Source: Bacteroidales bacterium
GTDB taxonomy: Bacteria; Bacteroidota; Bacteroidia; Bacteroidales; F082
NCBI GenBank assembly: GCA_015493525.1
Contig: WGCY01000047.1
Span: 1-64,000, forward strand
DNA: 64,000 bases
Reading direction: 5' to 3'
Every line of letters begins with the position of its first letter. The first letter of the stretch is position 1. Below the pieces are notes generated by a model, which saw nothing but the letters and a program-made list of their open reading frames with translations, did not search any database and had not been told where the DNA came from. Of this stretch, positions 18,026 to 26,700 are shown one piece after another. A program made the translations under genes and the position numbers.

Positions 18026-18919
18026 CTACTTCATCCCCCGCTCTTTCTTTATGGCTTCGTAAGCTTCGTTGACTTTCATAAATTTTTCTTCAGCGGCTTT
18101 TTTTACCTCCTCGCCCAAATGGTTCACCTTATCAGGATGGTATTTTTTGGCCATTTCACGGTAAGCGGTTTTTACCTCCTCATCCGTAGCACTGGCGGTG
18201 ATACCGAGAATTTTATAAGCACTCTCCGTATCTTTCACAAACATGGCTTTAATAGACTGAAAATCAGAAGCCCCCAACCCCATAGCCATAGCAATCCGTT
18301 CAATCAAATCCACTTCTGAGCTATCGGCATGGCCATCTGCGAGGGCCACGCCAAAAAGGTAATGCATCAATTGCAGGCGGGCAGAATAGTCCATAAACCG
18401 GCCAATCTGACGGCTAACTTCCTGAACATCGAAATCCTTTTTCAGAATATCTCCCAGCAATTTGATATAATGCTTCGCCCCTTCCACACCAAAATTGGCC
18501 ACATAAAATTTCTTCACATATTCCAATTCTGATTTTTTTACCGTGCCATCGGCTTTCATAATAGCCGCCGTCAGCACCAGCAGGCTCACATTGAAATCGC
18601 CGGTGGTGGTAGGCATTCCGGGGCGAAAGGAACGGCCATGCATATTCTGCTGTCCCTGAAACATGGAACCCAGCACATAGCCCAAGATACCGCCAATGGG
18701 GCCGCCAAAAGCCCAGCCCAGTCCGCCGCCGACCCATTTGGCATAACTTCCCGAACCACCCTGTTGCGAAAAGGATGCACCTGTCGGCCTATGGGAACTG
18801 TCCCTGTTTCCGGTTTGTTCATATTCGTCGGTCCGGGCTGATGCCGGCCGCTTCCACTTCATAATGAAATAAAAGCCGAGGCCTACCAGAAAAAGCAAAA
18901 TAAGAAATGCCATAGCCAA
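18026..18919 (-). CDS. DjlA-like membrane-anchored DnaJ/TerB co-chaperone
   Basis: The 297-residue protein has an N-terminal membrane anchor (residues 2-22), a glycine-rich stretch (GGGLGWAFGGPIGGILG), a helical TerB-like domain (about 110-220) and a C-terminal J domain of about 60 residues. The J domain contains the essential HPD tripeptide in KYHPDKVNHLG and would stimulate the ATPase of DnaK at the inner membrane. Domain order matches DjlA of proteobacteria. The start lies five bases after the stop of the upstream saccharopine-type dehydrogenase gene, so the two are probably co-transcribed, although no functional link is evident. Confidence 0.88.
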   Translation of the reverse strand: MAMAFLILLFLVGLGFYFIMKWKRPASARTDEYEQTGNRDSSHRPTGASFSQQGGSGSYAKWVGGGLGWAFGGPIGGILGYVLGSMFQGQQNMHGRSFRPGMPTTTGDFNVSLLVLTAAIMKADGTVKKSELEYVKKFYVANFGVEGAKHYIKLLGDILKKDFDVQEVSRQIGRFMDYSARLQLMHYLFGVALADGHADSSEVDLIERIAMAMGLGASDFQSIKAMFVKDTESAYKILGITASATDEEVKTAYREMAKKYHPDKVNHLGEEVKKAAEEKFMKVNEAYEAIKKERGMK

Positions 18920-18924
18920 AAGTT

Positions 18925-20268
18925 TTAAGAATGGTCAATCATGTACTCTTTCTCCTCAAAGCTTATGCCGAAACTTTCCAGTTCCTTCAAAATCGGGGCA
19001 TACATGTCTTTTTCAATGGGACGGTGAATACCGGTTTTATTGATTTTTCCGGTGGCCAGCAATTTGGTCGCTATGCCCAGCGGCAGGCCCACCGTCCTGG
19101 CCATGGCTGTTTTTTCACTGTTCTCTCCTGTTACCGCCATGGCAGAGACAATCATTTTCCGTTCTTCGCCCAGCCGGTATTTAAATTCGTGCTGCATTAT
19201 CAGCAGGTCTTTGTCATCTGGATCCATGGCCCATTTTTCCTCCAGCAGCTTTTGTAAAATTTGCGCCGGGGTGGCATTCTTCAGCCCGATCTTGCGCCGG
19301 TCAAAAATCCCGAGCCATTTCAACTTCTCCATAACTACCGGATCCGCAGCATTTTGACAATATTCCTGTAATTTTATCTCCACCGGGACATTGGGTTCGT
19401 ACTGCATGAAAGAATTGATAAAATCACGGTAGGTTATATTTTCGGAATCCTCCATAATGTAGGTATCATCCGTAGCCCCAAGGCTCACAAAGACATTCCA
19501 GGCTTTGGCAAACCCGGGCCGCCGGATAGTACCCCGATACATGGAAGGGATATCTTTCAGTCCGTATATCTCCCTGTATGCCAATGAGTCGCGATTTGCA
19601 TAGATCTCAAAATCGCCATATTGCAGAATTTTTCGGCTGATAGTCCGGTCGAAAAGCCTGAAATACGGAGTGTATTTATAGCGTCCCTGCTGAATAAACT
19701 GCGACACACCGTTTCCGGCAAGGACCACATTGCGGGGATTCCAGGTGAGTTTGTAATTCCACGGGTTATTATCACTTTCGGGAGCTATCAACCCGCCGGT
19801 AAACGAGTTGAAAGAGAGAATTTCGCCCCCCGTTTTCTGGATGCGATGAATGATACGCATGGCCGACATGTGGTCAATGCCCGGGTCAACACCAAGTTCC
19901 ATCAAAATGGGCACTTTGGCTTTTTTGGCCAGCTCATCATATCCTTTTATTTCGTCGGTAACATAAGAGGCTGTCAGCATGGGCTTACGCAAATCAATAC
20001 ATTTCTTGGCCACCAGATGGTGCATAAAGGCCGGCAACATGGAAATAACAATATCGGCCTTGGCAATGGCCCGCCAGCTCTCCAGATCATCGGTAATATC
20101 AAACACAATGGCTTTTCCACGGGGATGGCCGTTCACTTTTTTACGGGCCAGTGCTTCGTTCATATCGGCCACAGTGATGTGCCAGTCGTATTGGGGAGCA
20201 TTCTCCAACAAATATTCAATCAGGCTTTGGGTGGACAAGCCGGCACCCAGAACAAGGATATTTTTCAT
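18925..20268 (-). CDS. Saccharopine dehydrogenase, glutamate-forming type (Lys9-like)
   Basis: This 447-residue oxidoreductase begins with a Rossmann glycine loop (NILVLGAGLSTQSLIEYL). It carries the Lys9-type core LMELGVDPGIDHMSAMRII and the substrate-domain segment SFNSFTGGLIAPESDNNPW. Lys9-type enzymes interconvert saccharopine with aminoadipate semialdehyde plus glutamate. The gene just upstream encodes the matching lysine-ketoglutarate reductase, so the pair can carry out both steps that the animal and plant fusion enzyme (AASS, LKR/SDH) performs. An intrinsic terminator lies between the two genes, so this one may be attenuated or have its own promoter. Carboxynorspermidine dehydrogenases are related, but the neighbour argues against that reading. 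Confidence 0.88.
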   Translation of the reverse strand: MKNILVLGAGLSTQSLIEYLLENAPQYDWHITVADMNEALARKKVNGHPRGKAIVFDITDDLESWRAIAKADIVISMLPAFMHHLVAKKCIDLRKPMLTASYVTDEIKGYDELAKKAKVPILMELGVDPGIDHMSAMRIIHRIQKTGGEILSFNSFTGGLIAPESDNNPWNYKLTWNPRNVVLAGNGVSQFIQQGRYKYTPYFRLFDRTISRKILQYGDFEIYANRDSLAYREIYGLKDIPSMYRGTIRRPGFAKAWNVFVSLGATDDTYIMEDSENITYRDFINSFMQYEPNVPVEIKLQEYCQNAADPVVMEKLKWLGIFDRRKIGLKNATPAQILQKLLEEKWAMDPDDKDLLIMQHEFKYRLGEERKMIVSAMAVTGENSEKTAMARTVGLPLGIATKLLATGKINKTGIHRPIEKDMYAPILKELESFGISFEEKEYMIDHS

Positions 20269-20288
20269 AAAATTATTTTTTATAGACT

Positions 20289-20316
20289 ATTAAAAAAGCC
20301 ATCGATATGTTCGACG
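20289..20316 (-). terminator. Intrinsic terminator between the two saccharopine-pathway genes
   Basis: On the reverse strand GCCGTCGA-acata-TCGATGGC (with one G-U pair) is followed by a run of six T. It lies 11 bases after the stop of the reductase gene and before the dehydrogenase start. Confidence 0.75.
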
Positions 20317-20326
20317 GCCATAAAAT

Positions 20327-21637
20327 TTAGCGGTTCAAATATTTTTCAAGATGTTTATAATCGGGGGTTAATTCTCCATGGTATAAAATCATGGCCTTTT
20401 TCAAAGGGTCAGGAACCTGCAGTTTGTCAAAAGGGACTTCAAAATCAGCTTCCAACAAACCCGGCAAAAATTTTATCAATGCATCGCTGAATGCCTGTGA
20501 AGATTCACGCGGCAACTCACTGGGAAGTATGTCCACAGCCATGACCAGAACACCTTCTCCATCAAAGCCCATCACCGGCTCACGGGTCTCCGGATGGTAA
20601 ACAAAAACAGGGTCTTCAATGGCGGTGCCTTTATGGGTAATCTCCACGGAACCATCCGGGTCGCAGGTAACATCGCCAATCACTTCGAGCCTCAGGTTTT
20701 CATTTTTCCACAGCGTTTCCAGATAATCTTTGGTAACAATACGCGGATAACGGTCGTCCCAGTACATACAATTCATCAGCACGGTAAGGTGCGGCAGGTA
20801 CTGCTCAAAAACGCCCTCAAATCGTTCGGGAAAGTGATAATATTCCTGTAAATCAAAACGCTTCCCGGCTTCTTTCGGCCTTGCCAGGTGCTTTTCTTCA
20901 AAGACCACTTTATAAATTACATTAGCCGGAAGATGGTCCTGCTTTTTTAATTTCAGCAATTCGGCAGGAGAAATTTCGATATTCGGCAACAGGCCGATAA
21001 TTTCCTGCGCCCCTTTTGAAACATTTCCGTAGCCGGTGATCCCGACCACCACAGGGGCCATCCCTGCGGGCAGCCCGGCACGTGCAATCTCCTGTCCCAC
21101 AGCCGAAACAGCAGCCTTTGCTTCTTCCAGCGAGTCATAATGATGCGTTTGCTTCAAGTTCAAGAAAGGCGTATTCATTCCTTTTCTCTTCAAACGCTCT
21201 CCCAATGACCACAATGAATTAATCATTCCGGCCAGGCCGGCAAAACGTCCGAAGAAAATCAACCGGCGGCCCTGTGCATCCACAATCCGTTCATAATCGA
21301 TAAGGTTGATTTTATGCGCCATCATATTTCGCAGCAGCGGCATGTTATAAGACTGGCCCTTAATGGTATGGCTGAAAAAAATATACGTTTTGTGTGCATC
21401 AAAATAATCTAATGGCATCTCTTTTACCCCCAGTACCACATCCGTCTCAAGGGGTTCCTCACGCAACACGGCACCGGCCTGTCGGTATTCATCATCTTTA
21501 AAAACCCGCTTTGCGGAAGGGACAACCTGTATCTCTATCCCCTTTTCAACCAATTGCCTCACATGTTCCGGCACAAGGGCTACCCTGCGCTCCATCAAAT
21601 ACTTATCTTCGTAACGAATACCAATCTTGTGTTTCAT
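20327..21637 (-). CDS. Lysine-ketoglutarate reductase-like (saccharopine-forming) enzyme
   Basis: The 436-residue protein starts HKIGIRYEDKYLMERRVALV, the alanine-dehydrogenase/transhydrogenase N-terminal fold with the RRVALVPEHV motif of the LKR half of AASS. It continues with FFSHTIKGQSYNMPLLR and the nucleotide-binding region VVVGITGYGNVSKGAQE. LKR condenses lysine and 2-oxoglutarate to saccharopine using NADPH. I chose ATG 21637 over an upstream TTG at 21655 because the -7 box at 21660-21667 puts the transcript start between them. Together with the downstream Lys9-like gene it forms a split LKR/SDH pathway. Yeast-type Lys1 is related, but the length and motifs fit the AASS form. Confidence 0.88.
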   Translation of the reverse strand: MKHKIGIRYEDKYLMERRVALVPEHVRQLVEKGIEIQVVPSAKRVFKDDEYRQAGAVLREEPLETDVVLGVKEMPLDYFDAHKTYIFFSHTIKGQSYNMPLLRNMMAHKINLIDYERIVDAQGRRLIFFGRFAGLAGMINSLWSLGERLKRKGMNTPFLNLKQTHHYDSLEEAKAAVSAVGQEIARAGLPAGMAPVVVGITGYGNVSKGAQEIIGLLPNIEISPAELLKLKKQDHLPANVIYKVVFEEKHLARPKEAGKRFDLQEYYHFPERFEGVFEQYLPHLTVLMNCMYWDDRYPRIVTKDYLETLWKNENLRLEVIGDVTCDPDGSVEITHKGTAIEDPVFVYHPETREPVMGFDGEGVLVMAVDILPSELPRESSQAFSDALIKFLPGLLEADFEVPFDKLQVPDPLKKAMILYHGELTPDYKHLEKYLNR

Positions 21638-21659
21638 CTTTCTCAATTTTTTCAAAAGG

Positions 21660-21667
21660 CAAACTTA
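21660..21667 (-). promoter_or_regulatory. TAnnTTTG -7 promoter element for the lysine-catabolic genes
   Basis: The reverse strand reads TAAGTTTG, 22 bases before the ATG at 21637. It decides the start codon of the reductase gene. Confidence 0.6.
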
Positions 21668-21820
21668 TGAAATAATGGGTGGATATAAAAATAAGTGTTT
21701 TACTGATTTTGCAAACGATTGAAAGGGCTGATTTTCCCATCAAGATAACCATCACCGCTTTTTGACAACTGTTAACACCCGTTTGGGCGGAAAAGAGAAA
21801 AACAGAAAGACAATTTTATG

Positions 21821-21828
21821 TACTTTTG
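21821..21828 (+). promoter_or_regulatory. TAnnTTTG -7 promoter element for ppdK
   Basis: TACTTTTG lies 44 bases upstream of the ppdK ATG at 21873. The leader of about 37 bases is A/T-rich. Confidence 0.65.
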
Positions 21829-21872
21829 TAACTGTAAAACAGAAAAAATATTTTTAAACAAAATTTTATAAA

Positions 21873-24623
21873 ATGTCTAAAGCAAAGTATGTTTATCTTT
21901 TCGGCGACCGCAAAGCCGAAGGAAATGCAAAAATGAAAAACCTCCTTGGCGGCAAAGGAGCCAATCTTGCTGAAATGAACCTTATCGGTGTACCGGTTCC
22001 TCCCGGTTTCACCATCACCACCGAAATTTGTACACTATACAATGAAAAAGGCCGCGACTATGCCGTTGACCTTATTAAAGAGGATGTAACACAGGCCATT
22101 GCCCATGTGGAAAACATTATGGGAATGAAATTTGGCGACCAGGAAAACCCTTTGCTCGTCTCCGTACGTTCCGGTGCCCGCGCTTCCATGCCGGGGATGA
22201 TGGACACTGTCCTCAACCTCGGAATGAATGACAACGCCGTGGAAGGTATTGCTGCCAAATCGGGGAACCCGCGTTTTGCCTGGGATTCCTACCGTCGTTT
22301 TGTCCAGATGTATGGCGATGTGGTGCTGGGCATGAAACCCGAGTCAAAAGAAGCGGAAGACCCCTTTGAAATAATTATCGGTGCCATGAAGAAAAAACGC
22401 GGTGTAGCCCTTGACACCGAGCTTTGTGCCGATGACCTGAAAGAGTTGGTAGCACAATTTAAAGCTGCCGTAAAAAAACAAACAGGCAAAGATTTCCCGG
22501 ACGACCCGTGGGAACAACTTTGGGGTGCCATTATGGCCGTCTTCGACAGCTGGATGAACGAAAGGGCCATCCTCTACCGTAAACTGAATAAAATTCCCGA
22601 TGAATGGGGAACCGCTGTCAGCGTACAGGCCATGGTATTTGGAAATATGGGCAACACGTCGGCTACGGGCGTAGCTTTTACCCGCGATGCCGCCACCGGC
22701 GAAAATATTTTCACCGGCGAATACCTGATTAACGCGCAGGGCGAAGATGTGGTGGCCGGTGTCCGTACGCCGCAGCAAATTACACTCGAAGGCTCCAAAC
22801 GCTGGGCAAAACTGGCCAATGTCTCCGAAAAGGAAAGAGCAGAGAAATATCCTTCGCTTGAAGAAGCCATGCCGGAAGTTTATCAGGACCTCTTCAATAC
22901 ACAGGAAAACCTGGAAAAACATTACCGCGACATGCAGGACATGGAGTTCACCATTCAGGATGGAAAACTCTGGCTGCTGCAAACACGTACCGGTAAACGT
23001 ACCGGTGCTGCCATGGTGAAGATTGCCATGGACATGCTGCACGAAAAAATCATCACCAAAGAGGAAGCCATCATGCGTGTTGAGCCAAACAAGCTGGATG
23101 AACTTTTGCATCCGGTATTTGATAAAGAGGCCGTTAGCAAAGCCAAAATAGTGGCCAAAGGATTACCTGCCTCGCCCGGTGCAGCTACCGGACAGGTCGT
23201 TTTCCATGCCGATGATGCCGAAAAATGGGCTGCCGATGGCAAAAAAGTTGTGCTGGTCCGTATCGAAACTTCCCCCGAAGACCTCAAAGGCATGAACTCT
23301 GCCGAAGGCATCCTTACCGCCCGTGGTGGAATGACTTCGCACGCTGCCGTTGTGGCCCGCGGAATGGGCAAATGCTGCGTCTCCGGTGCCGGAAGCATCA
23401 AAATCGACTACAAAGTCAAGACACTGGAAATGGCCGGCAACAAATACAAAGAGGGTGATTTTATCTCCCTGAACGGTTCCACCGGCGAAGTGTATGATGG
23501 TATGATTAAAACCGTTGACCCGGAAATGAGCGGGTATTTTGGCAAGCTGATGGAACTTTCCGACAAAAAATCCCGTCTGGCCGTCAGGACCAATGCTGAT
23601 ACGCCGCTGGATGCCCGCGTAGCCCGTGAGTTTGGGGCAAAAGGTATCGGCCTTTGCCGTACCGAACACATGTTCTTCGGTGGCGACAAAATCATTGCCA
23701 TGCGCGAAATGATCCTTGCCGAAGATGAACAGGGCCGCCGCAAGGCACTGGAAAAACTGTTGCCCATCCAGCGCAAGGACTTTGAAGGTATCTTCGGAGC
23801 CATGCACGGACTTCCCGTAACCGTGCGCCTGCTTGACCCGCCGTTGCACGAATTTGTGCCCCATGAGGAAAAAGGCCAAAAGGAAATGGCCAAAGTTATG
23901 GGTGTTTCCCTCGAAACCATCAAAGCCAAAGTAGAAGCATTGAGCGAAGTCAACCCCATGCTTGGACACCGTGGCTGCCGCCTGGGAAATACCTATCCGG
24001 AAATTACGGAAATGCAGAGCCGCGCCATTATTGAAGCCGCCCTTGATTTGAAAGCACGCAAAATTGATGCCCATCCGGAGATCATGATTCCGCTTACCGG
24101 CACACTGGCCGAAATGAAAATGCAGGAACAAATTGTCCGCGCAACCATTGAAAAGGTCTTTGAAGAAAGGGGACAAAGTATTGATTACATGGTTGGTACC
24201 ATGATTGAAGTACCACGTGCCGCACTCACCGCCGATGAGATTGCCAAATCAGCCGAGTTCTTCTCTTTCGGCACCAACGACCTCACACAGATGACTTTCG
24301 GTTATTCGCGTGATGATGCCGGCAAGTTCCTGCCCATTTACATTGAAAAAGGTATCCTCAAGAACGACCCGTTCCAGGTACTTGACCAGGAAGGCGTGGG
24401 ACAGCTTGTTGAAATGGCAGTTAAAAAAGGCCGCAAGACCCGTAAAAAAATCAAACTCGGCATTTGTGGTGAACATGGCGGCGAACCCAGTTCCATTGAG
24501 TTCTGCCACCGTGCCGGCCTGAATTATGTCAGCTGCTCGCCTTACCGCGTGCCGATTGCCCGTTTGGCAGCTGCCCAGGCAAACATTATGAACAAGAGAA
24601 GCTGGAAGAAGAAAAACAAATAG
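21873..24623 (+). CDS. ppdK: Pyruvate phosphate dikinase
   Basis: PPDK interconverts pyruvate, ATP and phosphate with phosphoenolpyruvate, AMP and pyrophosphate; in anaerobes it serves glycolysis or gluconeogenesis. The 916-residue length is standard. The N-terminal ATP-grasp domain starts LLGGKGANLAEMNLIGVPVPPGFTI. The swivelling domain has the phosphorylated histidine in LTARGGMTSHAAVVARGMGK, and the C-terminal TIM barrel ends with CGEHGGEPSSIEFC, which carries the catalytic cysteine region. It stands alone between its own promoter (21821) and terminator (24646). Codon use is notably regular, as in a highly expressed gene. Confidence 0.98.
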   Translation: MSKAKYVYLFGDRKAEGNAKMKNLLGGKGANLAEMNLIGVPVPPGFTITTEICTLYNEKGRDYAVDLIKEDVTQAIAHVENIMGMKFGDQENPLLVSVRSGARASMPGMMDTVLNLGMNDNAVEGIAAKSGNPRFAWDSYRRFVQMYGDVVLGMKPESKEAEDPFEIIIGAMKKKRGVALDTELCADDLKELVAQFKAAVKKQTGKDFPDDPWEQLWGAIMAVFDSWMNERAILYRKLNKIPDEWGTAVSVQAMVFGNMGNTSATGVAFTRDAATGENIFTGEYLINAQGEDVVAGVRTPQQITLEGSKRWAKLANVSEKERAEKYPSLEEAMPEVYQDLFNTQENLEKHYRDMQDMEFTIQDGKLWLLQTRTGKRTGAAMVKIAMDMLHEKIITKEEAIMRVEPNKLDELLHPVFDKEAVSKAKIVAKGLPASPGAATGQVVFHADDAEKWAADGKKVVLVRIETSPEDLKGMNSAEGILTARGGMTSHAAVVARGMGKCCVSGAGSIKIDYKVKTLEMAGNKYKEGDFISLNGSTGEVYDGMIKTVDPEMSGYFGKLMELSDKKSRLAVRTNADTPLDARVAREFGAKGIGLCRTEHMFFGGDKIIAMREMILAEDEQGRRKALEKLLPIQRKDFEGIFGAMHGLPVTVRLLDPPLHEFVPHEEKGQKEMAKVMGVSLETIKAKVEALSEVNPMLGHRGCRLGNTYPEITEMQSRAIIEAALDLKARKIDAHPEIMIPLTGTLAEMKMQEQIVRATIEKVFEERGQSIDYMVGTMIEVPRAALTADEIAKSAEFFSFGTNDLTQMTFGYSRDDAGKFLPIYIEKGILKNDPFQVLDQEGVGQLVEMAVKKGRKTRKKIKLGICGEHGGEPSSIEFCHRAGLNYVSCSPYRVPIARLAAAQANIMNKRSWKKKNK

Positions 24624-24645
24624 ATTCCGAAAGCGACATCCAACA

Positions 24646-24676
24646 AGCCGGCCTGCATTTTCAGGCCGGCTTTTTT
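24646..24676 (+). terminator. Intrinsic terminator after ppdK
   Basis: AGCCGGCCTG-cattttc-AGGCCGGCT is followed by six T; the pairing of GCCGGCCT with AGGCCGGC is perfect. Confidence 0.92.
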
Positions 24677-24697
24677 AATACCCTTCATTTTCTATCG

Positions 24698-24705
24698 TAT
24701 CTTTG
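24698..24705 (+). promoter_or_regulatory. TAnnTTTG -7 promoter element (TATCTTTG)
   Basis: Exact match 17 bases before the ATG of the FAD-dependent dehydrogenase gene. Confidence 0.6.
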
Positions 24706-24722
24706 CCGGTAAACAACCATCC

Positions 24723-26258
24723 ATGGGATACAAACAACTGTCTTTAAAACTTCCACCGGATTATTCACCGGAGCAACTCCAACACAAAATTGCCAAAGTT
24801 CTGCACATCAGTGATTTTTCATTTCAAATTACCCACAAAAGCCTGGATGCCCGGAAAAAAAGTTTTATTCACTGGGAAATCCGTGTGCTGGTAAGCACTC
24901 CCGAAATAAGTGGCGAAGAACCGCAAAAGCAGGCAGTACTGGAAATTCCTTACAAAAAAAGAAAGGAAAAAGCGGTGGTTGTGGGCAGCGGACCGGCAGG
25001 ATTTTTTGCTGCTTATGTCCTGCAAAAAGCAGGTATCCAAACTACCCTCGTCGAACGTGGAACCGCAGTGGATAAAAGAAGCCGTGAGATTGAGCTTTTT
25101 GAAAAAACTGCCGTTTTTCATCCCAAAAGCAACTATGCATTTGGCGAAGGCGGTGCCGGCACCTTTTCCGATGGCAAGCTCACCTCGCGGAGCAAACGAA
25201 TTTCTCTCGAAAGACAGTTTATTTTAAAAAGTTACGTGGAAGCCGGTGCGCCTGAAGAGATTGAATACCTCGCCCACCCGCATCTCGGAACCGATAAGCT
25301 GAAACAGATGGTCAAAAACCTGCGACATTCTTTTGAAAGCTGTGGTGGTCAGATGCTCTTTGAAACACAAATGACCGGCCTTCGGGTAAAAAACGGCCGG
25401 GCAACCGCCATAGAAACGGACAAAGGGACAATAGAAGCCGACTTTTTCATCATTGCCCAGGGACATTCTGCTTTCGAGACTTACCGCATGCTCATGAACA
25501 AAGGGGTTGGCTTTCATACCAAGAATTTTGCCCTCGGCAGCCGCATGGAGCATCCCCAGGAGCTGATAAACGAAGCGCAATGGGGCATAAAAAGGCTCAA
25601 AGGGGTCAAAGCCGCCGAGTACAGGCTCACTTCCCCCGGAGAGGGAGGCCATCCCGTTTACAGCTTCTGCATGTGCCCGGGCGGCGTGATTGTTCCCGCC
25701 ACCGCCTTCGAAAACACCAACATCGTGAACGGCATGAGCCGTTACCTGCGCAATGGAAATTTTGCCAATGCTGCCTGTGTTGCCGGTCTTAACCTGAACA
25801 ACCTGCTGCAACGTGAAGTTTCCGCAGAGGAGGCACTGGATTGGCTGGAAAATCTGGAACAAAATTTTTATCAATTTACCTCCGGCTACCGGGCACCCAT
25901 TTGCAGCATCAAAGATTTCATCCGGCAAAAAGAGACTTCGGCAGGAAAAGAGACGAGTTATCCCATGGGAGTTGTGCAGGCACCGCTGTGGGAGCTGCTG
26001 CCGGCAGAAATATGCCGGGCCATGCGCAGGGGGCTCAAGGACTTCAGCAGAAAGATGAAAGGCTTTGAAGAAGGCAACCTGCTGGGATTGGAAAGCAAGA
26101 CCTCCGCCCCTGTTCAGGTTGACCGTGAAAAAAGCGGACTTTGCTCCGGTTTCCAAAACCTTTATGTGGCCGGTGAAGGCAGTGGCTATTCCGGGGGCAT
26201 CATCTCCAGTGCCGCCGATGGCATCAAAGCAGCCATGGATATTCTGAGAAATAACTAA
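24723..26258 (+). CDS. FAD-dependent dehydrogenase (COG2509 type)
   Basis: This 511-residue flavoprotein has an N-terminal domain of about 80 residues, then a dinucleotide-binding loop VVVGSGPAGFFAAYVLQKAG and ERG acid terminus. It continues with a FGEGGAGTFSDGKLTSR segment typical of COG2509 proteins, and ends in a second FAD contact, LYVAGEGSGYSGGIISSAADG. The group is widespread and has no settled reaction. It has its own promoter just upstream and is followed by a palindrome and the FMN-riboswitch leader. It is a flavin user, not a flavin synthesis gene, so proximity to the riboswitch need not be meaningful. Confidence 0.85.
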   Translation: MGYKQLSLKLPPDYSPEQLQHKIAKVLHISDFSFQITHKSLDARKKSFIHWEIRVLVSTPEISGEEPQKQAVLEIPYKKRKEKAVVVGSGPAGFFAAYVLQKAGIQTTLVERGTAVDKRSREIELFEKTAVFHPKSNYAFGEGGAGTFSDGKLTSRSKRISLERQFILKSYVEAGAPEEIEYLAHPHLGTDKLKQMVKNLRHSFESCGGQMLFETQMTGLRVKNGRATAIETDKGTIEADFFIIAQGHSAFETYRMLMNKGVGFHTKNFALGSRMEHPQELINEAQWGIKRLKGVKAAEYRLTSPGEGGHPVYSFCMCPGGVIVPATAFENTNIVNGMSRYLRNGNFANAACVAGLNLNNLLQREVSAEEALDWLENLEQNFYQFTSGYRAPICSIKDFIRQKETSAGKETSYPMGVVQAPLWELLPAEICRAMRRGLKDFSRKMKGFEEGNLLGLESKTSAPVQVDREKSGLCSGFQNLYVAGEGSGYSGGIISSAADGIKAAMDILRNN

Positions 26259-26273
26259 AAGATTTATCCGTTT

Positions 26274-26307
26274 CGACCTTTCAGGTCGGATCCGACCTGA
26301 AAGGTCG
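26274..26307. repeat. 34-bp perfect palindrome made of two hairpins
   Basis: The halves CGACCTTTCAGGTCG and CGACCTGAAAGGTCG are separated by GATC. The whole is self-complementary, and each 15-base half is itself a hairpin with a three-base loop. It lies 16 bases after the dehydrogenase stop. It has no T run, so it is not a canonical terminator. Confidence 0.9.
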
Positions 26308-26333
26308 CTCATGTTCATAGCGCAAATGTCCAT

Positions 26334-26355
26334 GGTGCAAGTGTCCACTTGTACC
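26334..26355. repeat. GGYRCAAGYG-TC palindromic repeat, copy 1
   Basis: GGTGCAAGTG-TC-CACTTGTACC is an inverted repeat with one mismatch. A half-unit GCGCAAATGTCC directly precedes it. The sibling copy is at 53828-53849. Confidence 0.75.
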
Positions 26356-26425
26356 ATACTACTTAAACTGAAAATAAATTACAGAAATTGTCCCTGTTTT
26401 CTATTTAAACTCTCCCTGTTTAGAA

Positions 26426-26433
26426 TATATTTG
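26426..26433 (+). promoter_or_regulatory. TAnnTTTG -7 promoter element driving the FMN riboswitch
   Basis: TATATTTG ends eight bases before the first base of the riboswitch P1 stem, so transcription would begin almost exactly at the aptamer. Confidence 0.75.
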
Positions 26434-26440
26434 CAACCGT

Positions 26441-26560
26441 AATTCTTCAGGGCAGGGTGCAATTCCCGACCGGCGGTTAAAGTCCGCGACTCTCGCCTGA
26501 GGCGAGACTGACTCCGTGAAATCCGGAGGCCGACAGTACAGTCTGGATGGAAGAAGAATT
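26441..26560 (+). ncRNA. FMN riboswitch (RFN element)
   Basis: The leader contains the conserved RFN blocks in order: GGGCAGGGTGCAATTCCCGA, CCGGCGGTTAAAGTCCGCGA, GTGAAATCCGGAGGCCGACA and AGTACAGTCTGGATGG. The ends AATTCTTC (26441-26448) and GAAGAATT (26553-26560) form a perfect eight-pair P1. One variable arm is a GC-rich hairpin, CTCGCCTGAGGCGAG. FMN binding normally shuts off the downstream gene. Here that gene is a TonB-dependent receptor, with a terminator placed between them. Confidence 0.96.
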
Positions 26561-26647
26561 CGCTGCATAGGTCATATTTTGCCGGTACCGGTGTGTAAGC
26601 ATCCGCCCGCACGAACAAAATGGCCGGTGTTAGTTATCTCCTTTTAT

Positions 26648-26672
26648 GCCCTGATGAATTGGGGCTTTTTTT
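26648..26672 (+). terminator. Riboswitch-controlled intrinsic terminator
   Basis: GCCC-tgatgaatt-GGGGC followed by seven T lies 88 bases after the aptamer and 28 bases before the receptor ATG at 26701, the expected place for an FMN-responsive expression platform. A reading that starts at 26620 would run through it and is rejected. Confidence 0.8.
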
Positions 26673-26700
26673 ATGGTTTTATTTTAATCTGCTCAAAGGC

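Noticed and set aside
26620..26700. Upstream extension of the first TonB receptor reading frame
   Set aside because: It passes through the riboswitch terminator and precedes the signal peptide; the ATG at 26701 is the proper start.
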